Both the position numbers and the translations under genes were made by a program. DNA of 64,000 nucleotides from Riptortus pedestris. Its lineage: Eukaryota; Arthropoda; Insecta; Hemiptera; Alydidae. The notes below the pieces were generated by a model that had not been told where the DNA came from, ran no database searches, and saw only the letters and a list, made by a program, of their open reading frames with translations. Below are positions 1-10,261 of this stretch, in pieces; positions within the stretch are counted from its first letter, which is position 1; the number at the start of each line of letters is the position of its first letter. The stretch covers positions 55,397,001-55,461,000 of the forward strand of contig CM032232.1 of NCBI GenBank assembly GCA_019009955.1. Reading direction: 5' to 3'.

Positions 1-59
1 CATGAATAAATCATCATGGATCATATATAAATAAACGTTTTCGAGTTAAATAGGTAAAA

Positions 60-290
60 TCTTAAATTTTCTTAAATAGGTAATCTTGACGTAACCATAA
101 TACCTCACACAGTAGAAGTTCATTGAAAGCAATATTTGCTATTTGAGCTTCCAATAAAGTGGTTCAAAATATAATAGCTTATTGATAATATGAGATTAGT
201 AGGAGTAGTAGGGGGTTTACAGACGGCTGAAAACGAACAACTGCAAATATCTCGGTTAATTTTTATAATAGAGAAAACATAACAACAATA
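60..290 (+). repeat. HINE-like repeat, 5' body fragment
   Basis: This matches the interior of the full-length copies at 5396-5998 and 7799-8370: the 'aatatttg.tatttgagctt', 'gtaggagtag' and 'atctcggttaat' blocks occur in the same order. The terminal hairpins are missing, and a SINE follows directly. Confidence 0.6.
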
Positions 291-299
291 ATAAAAACC

Positions 300-445
300 A
301 TGTTATTAAATTATTATTTATTAACCTGCACATTTTGCAACTAAAGCTAATTGGGGCGGGTTATCCACAGGTTTTCTAGCCATGGTGAGACTAAGAATTT
401 TATTTAATGAATTTCGTCACTAAATAAATTGCCCAGGCGAATAGG
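300..445 (-). repeat. tRNA-derived SINE, truncated
   Basis: Reverse-strand copy of the window's SINE family. The non-tRNA body is recognisable ('ctaattggggcgggttat' and 'cactaaataaatt'). It breaks off near 'gcccaggcg', so the tRNA-like head with the promoter boxes is absent. Confidence 0.65.
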
Positions 446-519
446 CATTTATAGGCAAATAAATTGCTATAAGATTACATGTTTTGCTAATTTACGTATA
501 ATAACGGAGATAGGTCTAA

Positions 520-640
520 AATATATATATTTAAACTTCTCTGTTACCACTCTAGCGGTCGTAATTTTTATCTTATCGTTACCAAACTTTATATGTAAGC
601 GTTTTATTTAAAACTAAAGATCAAGTTCGGCAGAAAACTG
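520..640 (-). repeat. HINE-like repeat fragment
   Basis: Carries the segment that lies next to the TA tract in other copies ('ctctagcggtcg', 'atcgttaccaaact', 'agatcaagttcg'), in the same orientation as the copy at 14528-14990. Confidence 0.6.
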
Positions 641-1019
641 TCATATTTATGTGGTTCCGTAGACTTCCTCCCTTGGCTGAATGTTTGTCTTGTCCAAACC
701 GGCTTTCTACTCCAGCGGTCTTCTCGTAACTCTTCAATGTGCTAATTTTCAGTAGCTCTACGACTACCTTCTCCTATTGTTGATCCGAACTGGTCGCTGC
801 CCGGGGTCTTCATTTAGACTTTAAAAACAACAAATAAAAAAAAAGATTTTCCGATCAATCTATCAGAGACCATTCCCGGCTTTCCTAAAATACATATATT
901 GTGGCCATTCTATTTGATTTAATTATAAAAGTTTTAATTGACGGGCCAAGTTGTGCAATTATGAGCATATCTTGTTTAGGTTGACAAAAACTCATATTAT
1001 CCTAAATAATAAAAGAAAT
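641..1019. other. Unassigned AT-rich sequence
   Basis: No gene, RNA or clear repeat was recognised here. Confidence 0.5.
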
Positions 1020-1320
1020 AATCTTCTTAGGTGCATTTTTGCAGAAAAACATATGTGAAACGAAATATGGATATATGATATCCTTCATTTCATTCCTCAT
1101 GTAGAACCCCATTCCAGTTCGTTCCCATGAATGATAAAATAGTTAATAATCATAGAAGAGTACATGCTTATTCACCAATCGACATTTTTTAGTTCGGATC
1201 AGTTGCTTGTGTCCAATAAAATGGTTGACTCCCACTATAGTTTTTTGTGTATATCTGATTTATTCTTCATTATACCAAAAGTTACTTTTAACAAATAACA
1301 AAAATAGCAACATTGTTTAC
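1020..1320 (-). repeat. Helitron interior fragment
   Basis: Resembles the roughly 300-bp unit repeated inside the Helitron at 62385-63565: 'gtgcat.tttgc', then 'cgaaatat', then 'gactcccactatag', then 'aaaagtta'. No terminus is present, so it is a remnant. Confidence 0.5.
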
Positions 1321-1454
1321 GTACCTGATTGCTGAAAACGAACAGGAAACTAATTGTCGCGACTATTCATAAAATCAAACACCAAAGACAAAACTTGTTG
1401 ATGTTGTTTCAATTCTATGTTAAACGGAAAATTATCTTGAAATTTCGAGAGAAG

Positions 1455-1560
1455 GAGAATTTTGAAGGGACCTCATTTTCGTCACTGGATATTTGTAGAT
1501 ATTTTTTAAAAATCGTGCCATGAGTAGAACCTCAATAGCTGATTTTACTTGAGGAAAATC
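1455..1560 (+). repeat. HINE-like 3' end, degraded
   Basis: Shows 'acctcattttcgtcac', 'atcgtgccatgag' and a decayed terminal palindrome around 'agctgattttacttgagg', in the order seen at 8281-8370. It runs straight into reverse-transcriptase-like sequence. Confidence 0.55.
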
Positions 1561-1744
1561 TGGAAATCAGACCATACGATCGAGCAATATGGTTTCCTTG
1601 AACAAATGTTTATTACTTCGGCAACATATGATTTTCTGGGGTCATATAATTCATTGTCTGGATATATATACCTGAGCTTAATTGAAATATTTGACGATTT
1701 AAAAAAGGCCTTTGACTTAGAAGATCATTAAATACTACTGAATG

Positions 1745-2064
1745 CAGGTAGGATGAAAAAATGTAGGCTACACTTCCACTATAATAATTTAATAACACGG
1801 CAAAGCGCTTTCGATGCTGTGCATCATCGTCAGTGCCCGAAGGTTTTATATGTTGACCTGTCGGCTCTTGGAGCAAGACTGACTCTGGGAGTCCAGCTCC
1901 AAGAGCCGACAGGTCAACATCGAAAACCATCGGGCACTGACGAAGATGCACAGCATCGAAAGCGCTTTGCCGTGTTAATAAATTATTATAGTGGAAGTGT
2001 AGCCTACATTTTTTCATCCTACCTACATTAGAAGTCACTTCTACCTGCCAGAATACCAACTCAG
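1745..2064. mobile_element. Palindromic (foldback) element in the RT pseudogene
   Basis: A near-perfect inverted repeat with arms of about 135 bases (about 1745-1882 and 1900-2035) separated by only about 20 bases. The flanks carry an 11-bp direct repeat, ACTACTGAATG, at 1734-1744 and 2065-2075. Removing the insert and one copy restores the reverse transcriptase reading LLNELEHYG. The short reading frames found on both strands here are products of the palindrome. The TSD length and long inverted repeats suggest a foldback or MULE-type element. The right edge is uncertain by about 20 bp. Confidence 0.75.
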
Positions 2065-2221
2065 ACTACTGAATGAGTTAGAGCACTATGGAATCAAGGG
2101 GATTGCTCATGGACTTTTTACTCTTATCGAACTTTTATAAAATATGATATATGAAAATGGAAAACAATTTCTTGAGACGTTCCTCAAGGTTCAGTATTAG
2201 GCACACTACTATTTTTAATAT

Positions 2222-2730
2222 ATTTATACACACACACACACACACACATTTATATATATATAAATAAAATATAAATATAAATAGTTTTGAACGGACCTCA
2301 TTTTCGTCATCTACAGTGTAGGATCAATGGACATTTGAGGACATTTTTCAAAAATTACTTCATGCATACGACCCCTTAAGGGAAATCCGCTAAAAGGGTG
2401 GCAGCCTTTAAATATCTCGGCTCACATAACACGGCAGCCGAAGTAACACAACGAGAACGTAAATAAATTGCATTTTTGTCCTTTTTTTCCAACTTGGTTT
2501 CAAAGTATTTGGAAACTTCTTTGTATTAGTCATTGTTTTCAATGAATTAAAAAAAATCACACTTCTACTTTTTTTTTGTTCATATTCTAGTGAACGAGTA
2601 AGTAAAAAGAGGTTCATGGGTTTTCCAAAATCTATGAATAATTTTAAGAGTTTTGTGGATGATTTAAATTTTTCGTTACACTTAGTTTCATCATTTTGGA
2701 AAATTTATTAATATTAGTTACAAAGTAGAC

Positions 2731-2771
<41 letters not shown>
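2222..2771 (+). mobile_element. Composite insert with HINE-like 3' end
   Basis: Separates the RT blocks ending LIY (about 2225) and beginning NDLP (2772). It starts with (CA)n/(TA)n at 2227-2260, carries a HINE-like 3' end at 2280-2395 ('ttttgaacggacctcatttt' through 'ccttaagggaaatccgct'), then a SINE tail and a roughly 200-bp satellite unit. It ends in (TA)n at 2735-2773. Confidence 0.6.
2487..2735 (+). repeat. About 200-bp satellite-like unit
   Basis: Nearly the same sequence recurs at 15510-15760, and diverged tandem copies occur at 11338-11985. Shared words include 'ttctttgtattagtcattgt' and 'gggttttccaaaatctatga'. Confidence 0.65.
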
Positions 2772-2775
<4 letters not shown>

Positions 2776-3017
2776 GACCTGCCAGCTAACCTTAAACCAA
2801 GAAAATCTGTTCTTTCTGCTGATGACACCTGTATAATAATAAAAGGTGCACGCAGAAAAAAGGAATCGAGATGATTGTATTATCGGTTAATGCCCAAACA
2901 GATATTCTAGATTTCAACAAATATTTCTGACATTTTTGTGGACTGATACCAATTAATAATCGCGGCTTTTTACCAGTCCCCATGATAAAGTTTTTATTAT
3001 ATATATATTTATATAAT

Positions 3018-3619
3018 TCTACTGTACGTGTGTAAGACACTGAACTCCTCCTAAACGGCTGGACCGATTTGAATAATTTGTTTTGTATGCGTTTGGATGA
3101 TGCCCTGGATGGTTTACATTTCCAAATCAGCCAGGCAGATGGAGCAGGAGTGGGATTTGTAAGGGAGGCCAAAAATTAAAAACAGCGATATTTCGTTCCC
3201 TATTGGTTTTTCGCCAAATATGCACATAATAAAAGTTGTTTATTTTGTTATTTAGAGTAGCCATTGTCTATATTCAATTTTATAGTATAACAAAATATAA
3301 TCCAGATGTACACTAAAATATTAAAGTGGGAGCCAACAATTTTATTGGGTATTAACGATTGAACCGAACTTAGCTAAACTCTCCATGATTATAAGATATA
3401 TTAACATTTTTAGGTTCGAACGGGAGTGGGGGTTATAAGGGAATATGAATAAAAAATTCGTGATATTTCATTTTCTATTTGTTCTTTGGCAAACATGCAC
3501 ATAACAAAAGCTGTTTTTTGTGTTATTAAAAGTAGCTTTTGTTTTAAAAATAATATTATTAAATTTAACATCCTATTCGCCTGGAATATCATGCAGGACA
3601 ACGTCTGTCGAGTCCGCTA

Positions 3620-3620
<1 letters not shown>
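3018..3620 (+). mobile_element. Short non-autonomous Helitron
   Basis: The 5' end reads TCTACTGTACGTG followed by 'gaactcctcctaaacggctg', a terminus style common in arthropod Helitrons. The 3' end reads 'caacgtctgtcgagtccg' and then CTAG at 3617-3620, followed by T. No Rep or helicase coding sequence is present. It sits directly against the (TA)n tract of a HINE-like element. The exact 5' base is uncertain, because the base before TC is T rather than the expected A. Confidence 0.7.
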
Positions 3621-3677
<57 letters not shown>

Positions 3678-3810
3678 GAACGGACCTCATTTTCGTCATC
3701 TCCTGGATAGGAGTGATGGTCATTTAAAGAACTATATCGAAAATCGCGTCATGAGTACGACCGTAATAGCTGATTTCCCTCAAGGGAAATCTGCTGAAAT
3801 GCATGTTACT
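3621..3810 (+). repeat. (TA)n plus HINE-like 3' end
   Basis: A pure TA tract (3621-3673) is followed by the conserved 3' segment, 'gaacggacctcattttcgtc' through the terminal palindrome 'agctgatttccctcaaggg' and CTGCT. The 106-residue frame over it is only translated repeat. Confidence 0.75.
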
Positions 3811-3859
3811 TTTTTTTGGAAGAAATTAAAATTTCAATAATATTAGTGCTGTGCAATAA

Positions 3860-3978
3860 CGCAGATATTTTGAATTTAAGATGTTCCCTCTCTCCCTTTG
3901 GGCATATTTCAACTATTAAAGAACTTGATCTTTAGTTGTGAATGAAGCGTTTATACATGGATTTGGTAGCACAGAGAA

Positions 3979-4043
<65 letters not shown>

Positions 4044-4180
4044 TATGTCATATTGATCGGGATTCATTTTCGTTACCCACTTGGTAGAATCCATGGACAT
4101 TTGAGAATTATTTTCAAAAATCGCGTTATGACTATTGCTTCAATAGCATATTACCTTTTCTGTAGGATCTACCAAAACAG
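3860..4180 (+). repeat. HINE-like element, diverged, with (TA)n
   Basis: Pre-TA segment at 3860-3981 ('aacttgatctttagttgtg'), TA tract at 3982-4041, then a diverged 3' end at 4042-4180 ('ggacatttgag', 'aaaaatcgcgttatgac'). The terminal palindrome is badly eroded. Confidence 0.55.
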
Positions 4181-4194
4181 CTAGTCTTTGCTTT

Positions 4195-4470
4195 CATATT
4201 TGTTTTTTTAACTTCACGTGTGGACCTTCCCTTTTGATCAAAATCGACCAAGGGAGAGAGTAGTTTTAGGAGAAAATATAAAATTTCAAATTTCTCTGTG
4301 TGCAATGCTGACACTATAGATATATTGTATAACTACTTTTTTTGTTTATCTAAAAAAAAAATCTATAAATCATATTCCGTTGAATCATGTTTGATCCGAT
4401 GCTTTGGAACGGAAATATTATGTATCACATTCATATTCAATGCATCAAAAAAGTTTGTTTATTTAAACCA
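4195..4470 (+). repeat. Dispersed repeat of unknown class (family R3)
   Basis: Shares its order of motifs ('cttcccttttgatcaaaatc', then 'ttgatccgatgctttggaac') with copies at 27645-27960, 30925-31250 and 48740-49090, and inverted copies at 33055-33430 and 53330-53720. Termini were not resolved. Confidence 0.45.
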
Positions 4471-5290
4471 ATACAACCAAGGAAATTATGAGGGGTCTCA
4501 GTTGTTTATAATTTTTTTTTTTTTTTGCATTCATTTTTCAAAGCATTCCCGCCAATCTTGAGTCGGAAGGGAGATTGCGTTTTCAGCCATTCGAGTCCAT
4601 AAGTTTTGAGGGTTGTGGATGTGAGGGTAATTACTAAAGGATAAAGACAGAATGGATATTGCAGGTAACGCCTTGCGTAGAATCTGTAAGTGGAAAACCT
4701 TGCTATCTTCCTCCAATCCAAGGCTCGGGACCCATACGTCAAAGTATTTGCAAATTCGTTAAAACTGTAAGTAACGCCTAGAAATAGAAAACTTAATCAC
4801 ATTTGTCTCTCGGGTTTCCCAGGGTCAGCCTTTCGAGAAAATGAATATGACATTCAGTTCACGCAGTTTGGAAGCATTACCTCACTATTTGCATTTTGCG
4901 GCTAGCCGGCCGGACGGTGACGTCCTAAGACTAACAGTGCTATAAATGACTCGTGATGGCAGGAATAGAGAGAGAAGGTAAATCACAGCGGGGAAGACTA
5001 TGGGACACATTCCAGAATGCGAAGTGAGTCCTCCAGTGGGTGTGACAGGCAAGTCATCCTAGCTCCGGAAATCCTAGTCTCGCTCTCCAGCCGCTCCAGA
5101 ATCGATGGAATTTGGAGATACGTGGCCCATGTTCCAGAAATACTGCCAATAAAGTAAAATTAGATGGATACCCTAGTTCCTCGGGTCATTGCAGATTGAT
5201 GCTGCTTGGGGGAACTCTACAGAACTCCTCCTGAATGCATCTCACGTTCTAATCATTACAGTGCAGATGTTGGAAGTGTTAAGAGCTTAT
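4471..5290. other. Unassigned, possible retroelement debris
   Basis: Somewhat less AT-rich than its surroundings. A short stretch near 4960-5040 could be the decayed C-terminal part of a retroelement polyprotein (R-E-G-K-S-Q-R-G-R-L-W-D), but this is weak. No intact gene. Confidence 0.3.
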
Positions 5291-5295
5291 ATAAT

Positions 5296-5345
5296 AAAGT
5301 CCGCCACGCATTAGCTGCGTGGGCTAAGCAGATTTCCAAGGCGCT
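5296..5345 (+). repeat. HINE-like 5' terminus, isolated
   Basis: Reads 'gtccgccacgcattagctgc' and then 'ctaagcagatttcc', the 5' end of the family, without a following body. A complete copy begins about 50 bp later. Confidence 0.6.
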
Positions 5346-5395
5346 GAATGACACACTGGTTCTAACCATATATTAAATCTAACACAAAGTAAAAG

Positions 5396-5998
5396 TCCGT
5401 CACGTGGGTGCTGCGTTAACTAAGCAGATTTCCACTATACGTCACTTCTTTGTATTTACCTCAAAACGTAACAGTTCAATGAAATCAATATTTGGTATTT
5501 AGGCTTCAAATAATGTGGCCCGTAATGTAACAGCTTATTGTTAATATGACATGAGTAGGAGTGGGTGTTTACTGAAGGTCGAACTCTAAAAAAATGCAAA
5601 CATCTCGGTTAATATTCAAGATAATGAAAAAACGTAAATGACAACATTTGTAGAACATCACATTTTTATTATAAGGTTGACTTTATAAAAACTTTCGATC
5701 TGACACATAATAATGGGAATATTAAAAATTTACTAAATTCCCCTCCCACTTCTCGGACTTCAGCCTTTAATGAACATGATTTTTAGTTTTACATAAAACG
5801 TTTAAATATCGAGTTTGGTTACGATCAAACAAATTTTACTGGCGCTAGAGCGTCAACAGACAAATATATAGTTTTGAATGGACTTCATTTTTATCATCTC
5901 CTGAGTAGGATTGATGGACATTTGAGGATTTTTTTTCCGAAAATCGTGTCATGAGCACTACTTAAGTGGCTGATTTCCCCTGAGGGAAATATGCTAAA
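5396..5998 (+). mobile_element. HINE-like element, full length
   Basis: Complete copy of about 603 bp: 5' TCCGTCACG with subterminal AGCAGATTTCC, body, a short decayed TA tract near 5865, 3' segment 'catctcctgagtaggattga', terminal palindrome 'ctgatttcccctgagggaaa' and end CTAA. No coding capacity. Confidence 0.75.
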
Positions 5999-6002
5999 AA
6001 CC

Positions 6003-6408
6003 CGATGCGCAGATACTAAGCATTCATTAGTGGAAACGTATACTTGAAAGGAGATACTAAACATACATTAGTGGAATCATACGCCTTGGAGGCATATACT
6101 GAACAAACATTAGTAGGAATATATTATTAGAAGTATATACCAAACATACATTAGTGGAATCATACGCCTTGGAGGCATATACTGAACAAACATTAGTAGG
6201 AATATATTATTAGAAGTATATACCAAACATACATTAGTGGGGTCATACGCCTTGGAGGCATATACTGAACAAACATTAGTAGGAATATATTATTAGAAGT
6301 ATATACCAAACATACATTAGTGGAATCATACGCCTTGGAGGCATATACTGAACAAACATTAGTAGGAATATATTATTAGAAGTATATACTATACATACAT
6401 TAGTGGAT
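6003..6408 (+). repeat. 83-bp tandem repeat array
   Basis: The phrase 'catacgccttggaggcatat' recurs at about 6079, 6162, 6245 and 6328, a period of 83 bp, with near-identical intervening sequence. Each unit is itself two related halves of about 41 bp ending 'cattagtagg' and 'cattagtgg'. It starts directly at the 3' end of the HINE-like element at 5396-5998. Confidence 0.85.
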
Positions 6409-6429
6409 GACCTGCCTGTGAGGCCTTCT

Positions 6430-6665
6430 ATTTCGTAGAAATACTAGGGTTACCTTAAACATCAGCATAAATGTTGTTATGTAAATTTTTTCTTGATTAT
6501 TAAATATTTGCATTTTATAGTTTTTGGTCTTTAGTAAACCCCACTCGTACTCATCTCATATTAATAATATGCTGTTGGGTTAAGAACCACTTTATTTGAA
6601 GCCTAAATACCAAATATTGTTCTCATTGGACTTTTACGTTTTGAGATAAATGAAAATTCTTTACA
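6430..6665 (-). repeat. HINE-like body fragment
   Basis: Carries 'aaccccactcgtactcatct', 'aataatatgctgtt' and 'ttttacgttttgagataaat' in the order of the reverse-strand copies. Both termini are missing. Confidence 0.6.
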
Positions 6666-7798
6666 TTCGTGTGAATTCTCCTTAGTTAACGCTGCCCTTG
6701 CGAGACGGGCTATTCTTTAGATCACCACTGGACAGGGTGGAACTAACGATTGTGTTTTCTGACAAATTCATATTGCCTACTCTAATAAAATTTATTAACT
6801 TGAATTTTAATTCTTTGCAATTCAGTATGTGTCTTCCTGCTAACGTTGCAGCTTCCATGTATTTGAACATTTGTAACGTAGTAAATTATCTGATACCCCT
6901 CTATTTAACTGTGGCCTAGAAATATACCTGAATGCTGCAAAAAACTAGAACTGGTGGCTTCGTTGCTACGAGCCCGTGAGCACGTTCGCTAGATCGCTAT
7001 TTTTGTCTAGACGTTGCGAAATAAAATGCTGGAATCGAACCCCCCAACTCTTGTTATACTGAGTGAAGAACAACTCCTTAAGTCTCATGCACAGTCTGAT
7101 CCCCAAAATTTTGGGATAATAGTCGAAGAATTTCTCTGTCATCTTTAATATTATTTTTGTAAACATATCTCGAATACTTAAAGAGTTATGCATTCCTTTC
7201 TGGCTAAGCGTGCTTATTGCCGCGTGCTTACAAGCCTGTTTTACCGCAGATAGGGATAATGCGGTGATTCAACCAGACAATAGACAATGTTTCTCACAAT
7301 AGTACAAACGCCGGGTTATCCCAGTGCATTCTTTTGATGCCTCTAGCTGGAATAGGCTTTCGCTAAGTCTTAAAGAATCCAAACTCATGCAGGAGTTGAT
7401 CATGCCTCACTCGCATGATCACTGATTCAACCTCTGGGAATCCGGGGGAATTATCTCTAAGGACTTAAATACTTTCACCTTTCATCACCAATATTAATCA
7501 CTCAAGGCCGAATGTGTCCTTTTCAAGAAATTAATTGCGTTATATTCGATAATTGCAAAAAAATCTTTATTAAATCACTAAACTGTTACAATTAGTGTGG
7601 ATTTCATACGTCAGTTTACTACGACTACAACTTATAAGGTGGTGGTTGTAACAAACAGCACTTTCAGTCTAACTAAGCACACTTAAACTACACTAATATT
7701 GGAGTAGACCAAGTTAACTATTTCGAAAAAACTTTCTGCAAGATAGAGAACTACTCCGAATCCAAGAGCCGCAGTTGTCAATTTTATTTCTAGAAAAG
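6666..7798. other. Unassigned unique sequence
   Basis: No convincing coding region, RNA gene or repeat. The short frames here overlap on both strands and lack codon bias. Confidence 0.45.
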
Positions 7799-8217
7799 TC
7801 CGTCACGCAGGGGCTGCGTAAACTAAGCAGATTTCCCACGTGAAGTTATACAATAAAGAAATCTCCATAAGAGAGCCGAACAGTTACGGCAAAGGGCCGA
7901 ACTAGCTTTTGGCGGGAAACTGTCGTCCGTTATCGGCCCAAATTTAACGAAAATGCAAATATCTCGGTTAATATTCAAGATAATAAATGTATAGAACAAT
8001 ATTTATATTAGGTAAGTAAATTTAATTTACAATAAGATTGGTTCTATACAATTTTTTGATCCGACGTATCAAATTTTCGAAAATCCCCCCTCTAACATCC
8101 CCCTCCTACTGGTCCGATTTCATCCATTTAGGGACTTGATCTGTCTTTTTGCATAAAACGTTTAAATATCGAGTTTGGTAACGATCAAACAAAAATTACG
8201 ACCGCTAGAGCGTTAAC

Positions 8218-8279
<62 letters not shown>

Positions 8280-8370
8280 GAACTGACCTCATTTTCGTCA
8301 TCTCCTGGGTAGGATTGATGGACATTTGATCGACCTCAATAGCTGATTTCCCTTAAGGGAAATCTGCTAA
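7799..8370 (+). mobile_element. HINE-like element, best full-length copy
   Basis: 572 bp, and the clearest copy of the most abundant family in the window. The 5' end is TCCGTC followed by a hairpin (ACGCAG-GGG-CTGCGT). AGCAGATTTCCC at 7826-7837 is repeated in inverted orientation at 8357-8368. A pure (TA)n tract lies at about 8219-8274. The 3' end is a 28-base palindrome-type hairpin around 'gatttcccttaagggaaatc', ending CTAA (8367-8370). Subterminal inverted repeats, a 3' stem-loop and a central microsatellite match the layout of Helentron-associated elements (HINEs, e.g. DINE-1). There is no reading frame of its own. Confidence 0.8.
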
Positions 8371-8497
8371 AAATCACAGCCTGGCTTTCCTAGCTGCATG
8401 CCTCATTTCAATGTATAACCATTTAAGAAAAATCAGCTAGTGAGGCTATTCTCTTCAAATGTCAGTCGATCGTGCCTACTAGATAACAAAAATTTCT

Positions 8498-8962
8498 TCA
8501 TGCAGGAACTGCATAAACTAACCAGATATCCCACGTTTCGGAAGGCCACAATAATGATCTCATCTCACCGGCTATCCTCTATTTCTCCCGTTACAAGAAA
8601 ACTATGACAACAGTAATTCATGCTGGACACGAGATGCTAGTGACTGAGGCACTTAAGGTGTAAATCGGATGAGCAGAAGTGGGGACACTCACTTAAAATC
8701 TTAATTGATGACGTCAGGCATTGCGAATTTGCATGTTTCCCACATACTTAAGTTTCGCTGAAGACGATATTTCATATTTAAGCTAGGAATAAGATGTTTC
8801 ACGATTTAACAGCTTTTTGTTATAATGATGTTGAGTAGGTGTGGGGGGTTTCCTAAGGCCTGAAAACTAAGAAATACTAATTTCTTGCTCTCTAATGTTT
8901 TTGAAAATCGCGTCTAGAGTAGAACCTAAATAGCTGATTTTGCTTCAGGGAAATCAGCTAAA
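8498..8962 (+). mobile_element. HINE-like element, internally deleted
   Basis: 5' end near 8498 ('catgcaggaactgcataaac'), body to about 8885, then a jump directly into the last 75 bp ('aaaatcgcgtctagagtag') and the 3' palindrome 'agctgattttgcttcaggg' with CAGCTAA. The central TA region is lost. Confidence 0.65.
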
Positions 8963-9954
8963 AATGGAATCTGTTTATATTTTGTGTGAGTGTGCGTCCA
9001 TCCAACTATTTGTTGTTACATGTTAAACTAATGATTCTGTTCGTTAACGGTTAAAATCGAAACAGGTGTTTGAGTGCTCGGTGTTTATGATCAAAGAAGT
9101 GGTAAAATTTACAAATTGCAATTGCAAATATATCTGTTAGTATTTCTAACAGTTGTGTTCAATATTTTCCACTAACCTTAATTTTATTGAAGTGAGTTAT
9201 GGTTTACGTTTTCAACTTTTAGTTAAGCTCCGTTCCTACGCTAGCTGGGGACAAAAAGTTTCATGTCTTGTTAACCAATGCTTTTAATTGAGGAGAGGTA
9301 GAGCCTAAATGGTGAGATGACGTCATCAGCGTGTCATTACAGTTTTTGGAAATGAGATTTTTTTGACGCTGTGTGATGGACCTTTTTATTTTTGTGAGAC
9401 TCTTTTGCTTCCAATTGTAAGACTAGTTTCTAAATTTTTATTTTCTTATTGAGAACAAAAGATAAGGAGAAATAAAACAATAACAATAATATCAATAGCT
9501 AAAAACAGAAATGAAGATGAGGGGAAATAGAATTAATTTCAAATAGCTATATAAAATTAACAGAATAATTTAAATTTGGAGGAAGATCATAATTAAGATA
9601 AATCACTAGACTGATTAAAATGGTTCAAATCTATTATAATGGTAGTAAATTGTTTCGTTTCTTCAAGTGATCCAAAGCACAATAACACATAAAGCATATC
9701 AGAGAAGTTACTCGGTCAAAAGATTTACCAAGGTCTCACTTATAAAATTTATTATTTTCCCTAGATCATATAAATAAATAGTAATATAACATAAAAGTCC
9801 ATTTGGAGTTTAGTTCTAATAATAGTGTTTAAATATCGCATTTAATCTTGAATTTATAAAGTTAAATGGCTATTGATGCGTGTGCGTATGTTTCTGTTGA
9901 TTAAACGAAATGAATTTGTGAGGAAGCACAGCTTTAATTTCCAACTTCCAGATT
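8963..9954. other. Unassigned AT-rich sequence
   Basis: No gene or clear repeat was recognised. A 'tgacgtcat' occurs near 9316, but isolated occurrences are expected here because HINE copies carry it. Confidence 0.45.
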
Positions 9955-10153
9955 GGTACTCAGGTCAGCCGTGTTGTCCCTAATCTCACATGGTAAACCA
10001 AGAGTGGCGAGTTCGATTTCCGCCTGGGGAATAGGAATTTATTTAGTGAAGCACTCATTAAATCCTTAGTCCCATCCTGGCTAGAGAAGGGTGTAAAACT
10101 ATAGACAACACGGCCCAATTAGCAGTAGTAGCACAAAGAGAATAAACAGCATT
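9955..10153 (+). repeat. tRNA-derived SINE
   Basis: Near full-length copy. The tRNA-like head contains 'aatctcacatggtaaac' and a box B-like 'gagttcgatttccgcc'. It is followed by the family body ('aggaatttatttagtgaagc', 'acggcccaattagcagtag') and an A/T-rich tail. Confidence 0.75.
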
Positions 10154-10261
10154 TTTTATCATATTTCCCACAAGCGAAATCAGCTAGTAAGAATGTATTC
10201 ATGGCGCGATTTTTGAATACTCAAATGTCCATCGCTCCTGCTTCGGAAATGATGAAAATGA

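Larger units (their letters stand above)
1561..2990 (+). pseudogene. Non-LTR retrotransposon reverse transcriptase, broken
   Basis: Three separated pieces read as consecutive parts of a non-LTR reverse transcriptase palm. Bases 1561-1744 end with DDLKKAFDLEDH, matching motif A (D-x-x-K-A-F-D-x-x-D-H). Bases 2076-2225 give LLNELEHYGIKGIA and then, after a frameshift, VPQGSVLGTLLFLIY, the conserved G/V-PQGSVLGP-LLF-IY block. Bases 2772-2990 begin NDLPANL and continue to a SADDT motif (the catalytic Y/F-A-D-D of motif C). Stops and a frameshift make it non-functional. Two later insertions separate the pieces: a palindromic element at 1745-2064 and a HINE-type insert with its microsatellites at about 2222-2771. 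The family is probably CR1/Jockey-like, but the clade cannot be fixed from this much sequence. Endonuclease and ORF1 are not seen. Confidence 0.75.

Noticed and set aside
1613..2059. 148-residue minus and 92-residue plus frames that look alike
   Set aside because: They mirror each other because the region is a near-perfect palindrome. Neither resembles a known protein.
3520..3840. 106-residue frame rich in I-Y repeats
   Set aside because: It is a translation of the (TA)n tract and HINE-like sequence. The same holds for other IY-, CV- or HT-rich frames at 3942, 14029, 15212, 17231, 17593, 22090, 50814, 50929, 63448 and 63479.
6003..6408. CRISPR-like array
   Set aside because: Repeats are contiguous 83-bp tandem units without unique spacers, in a eukaryotic setting.
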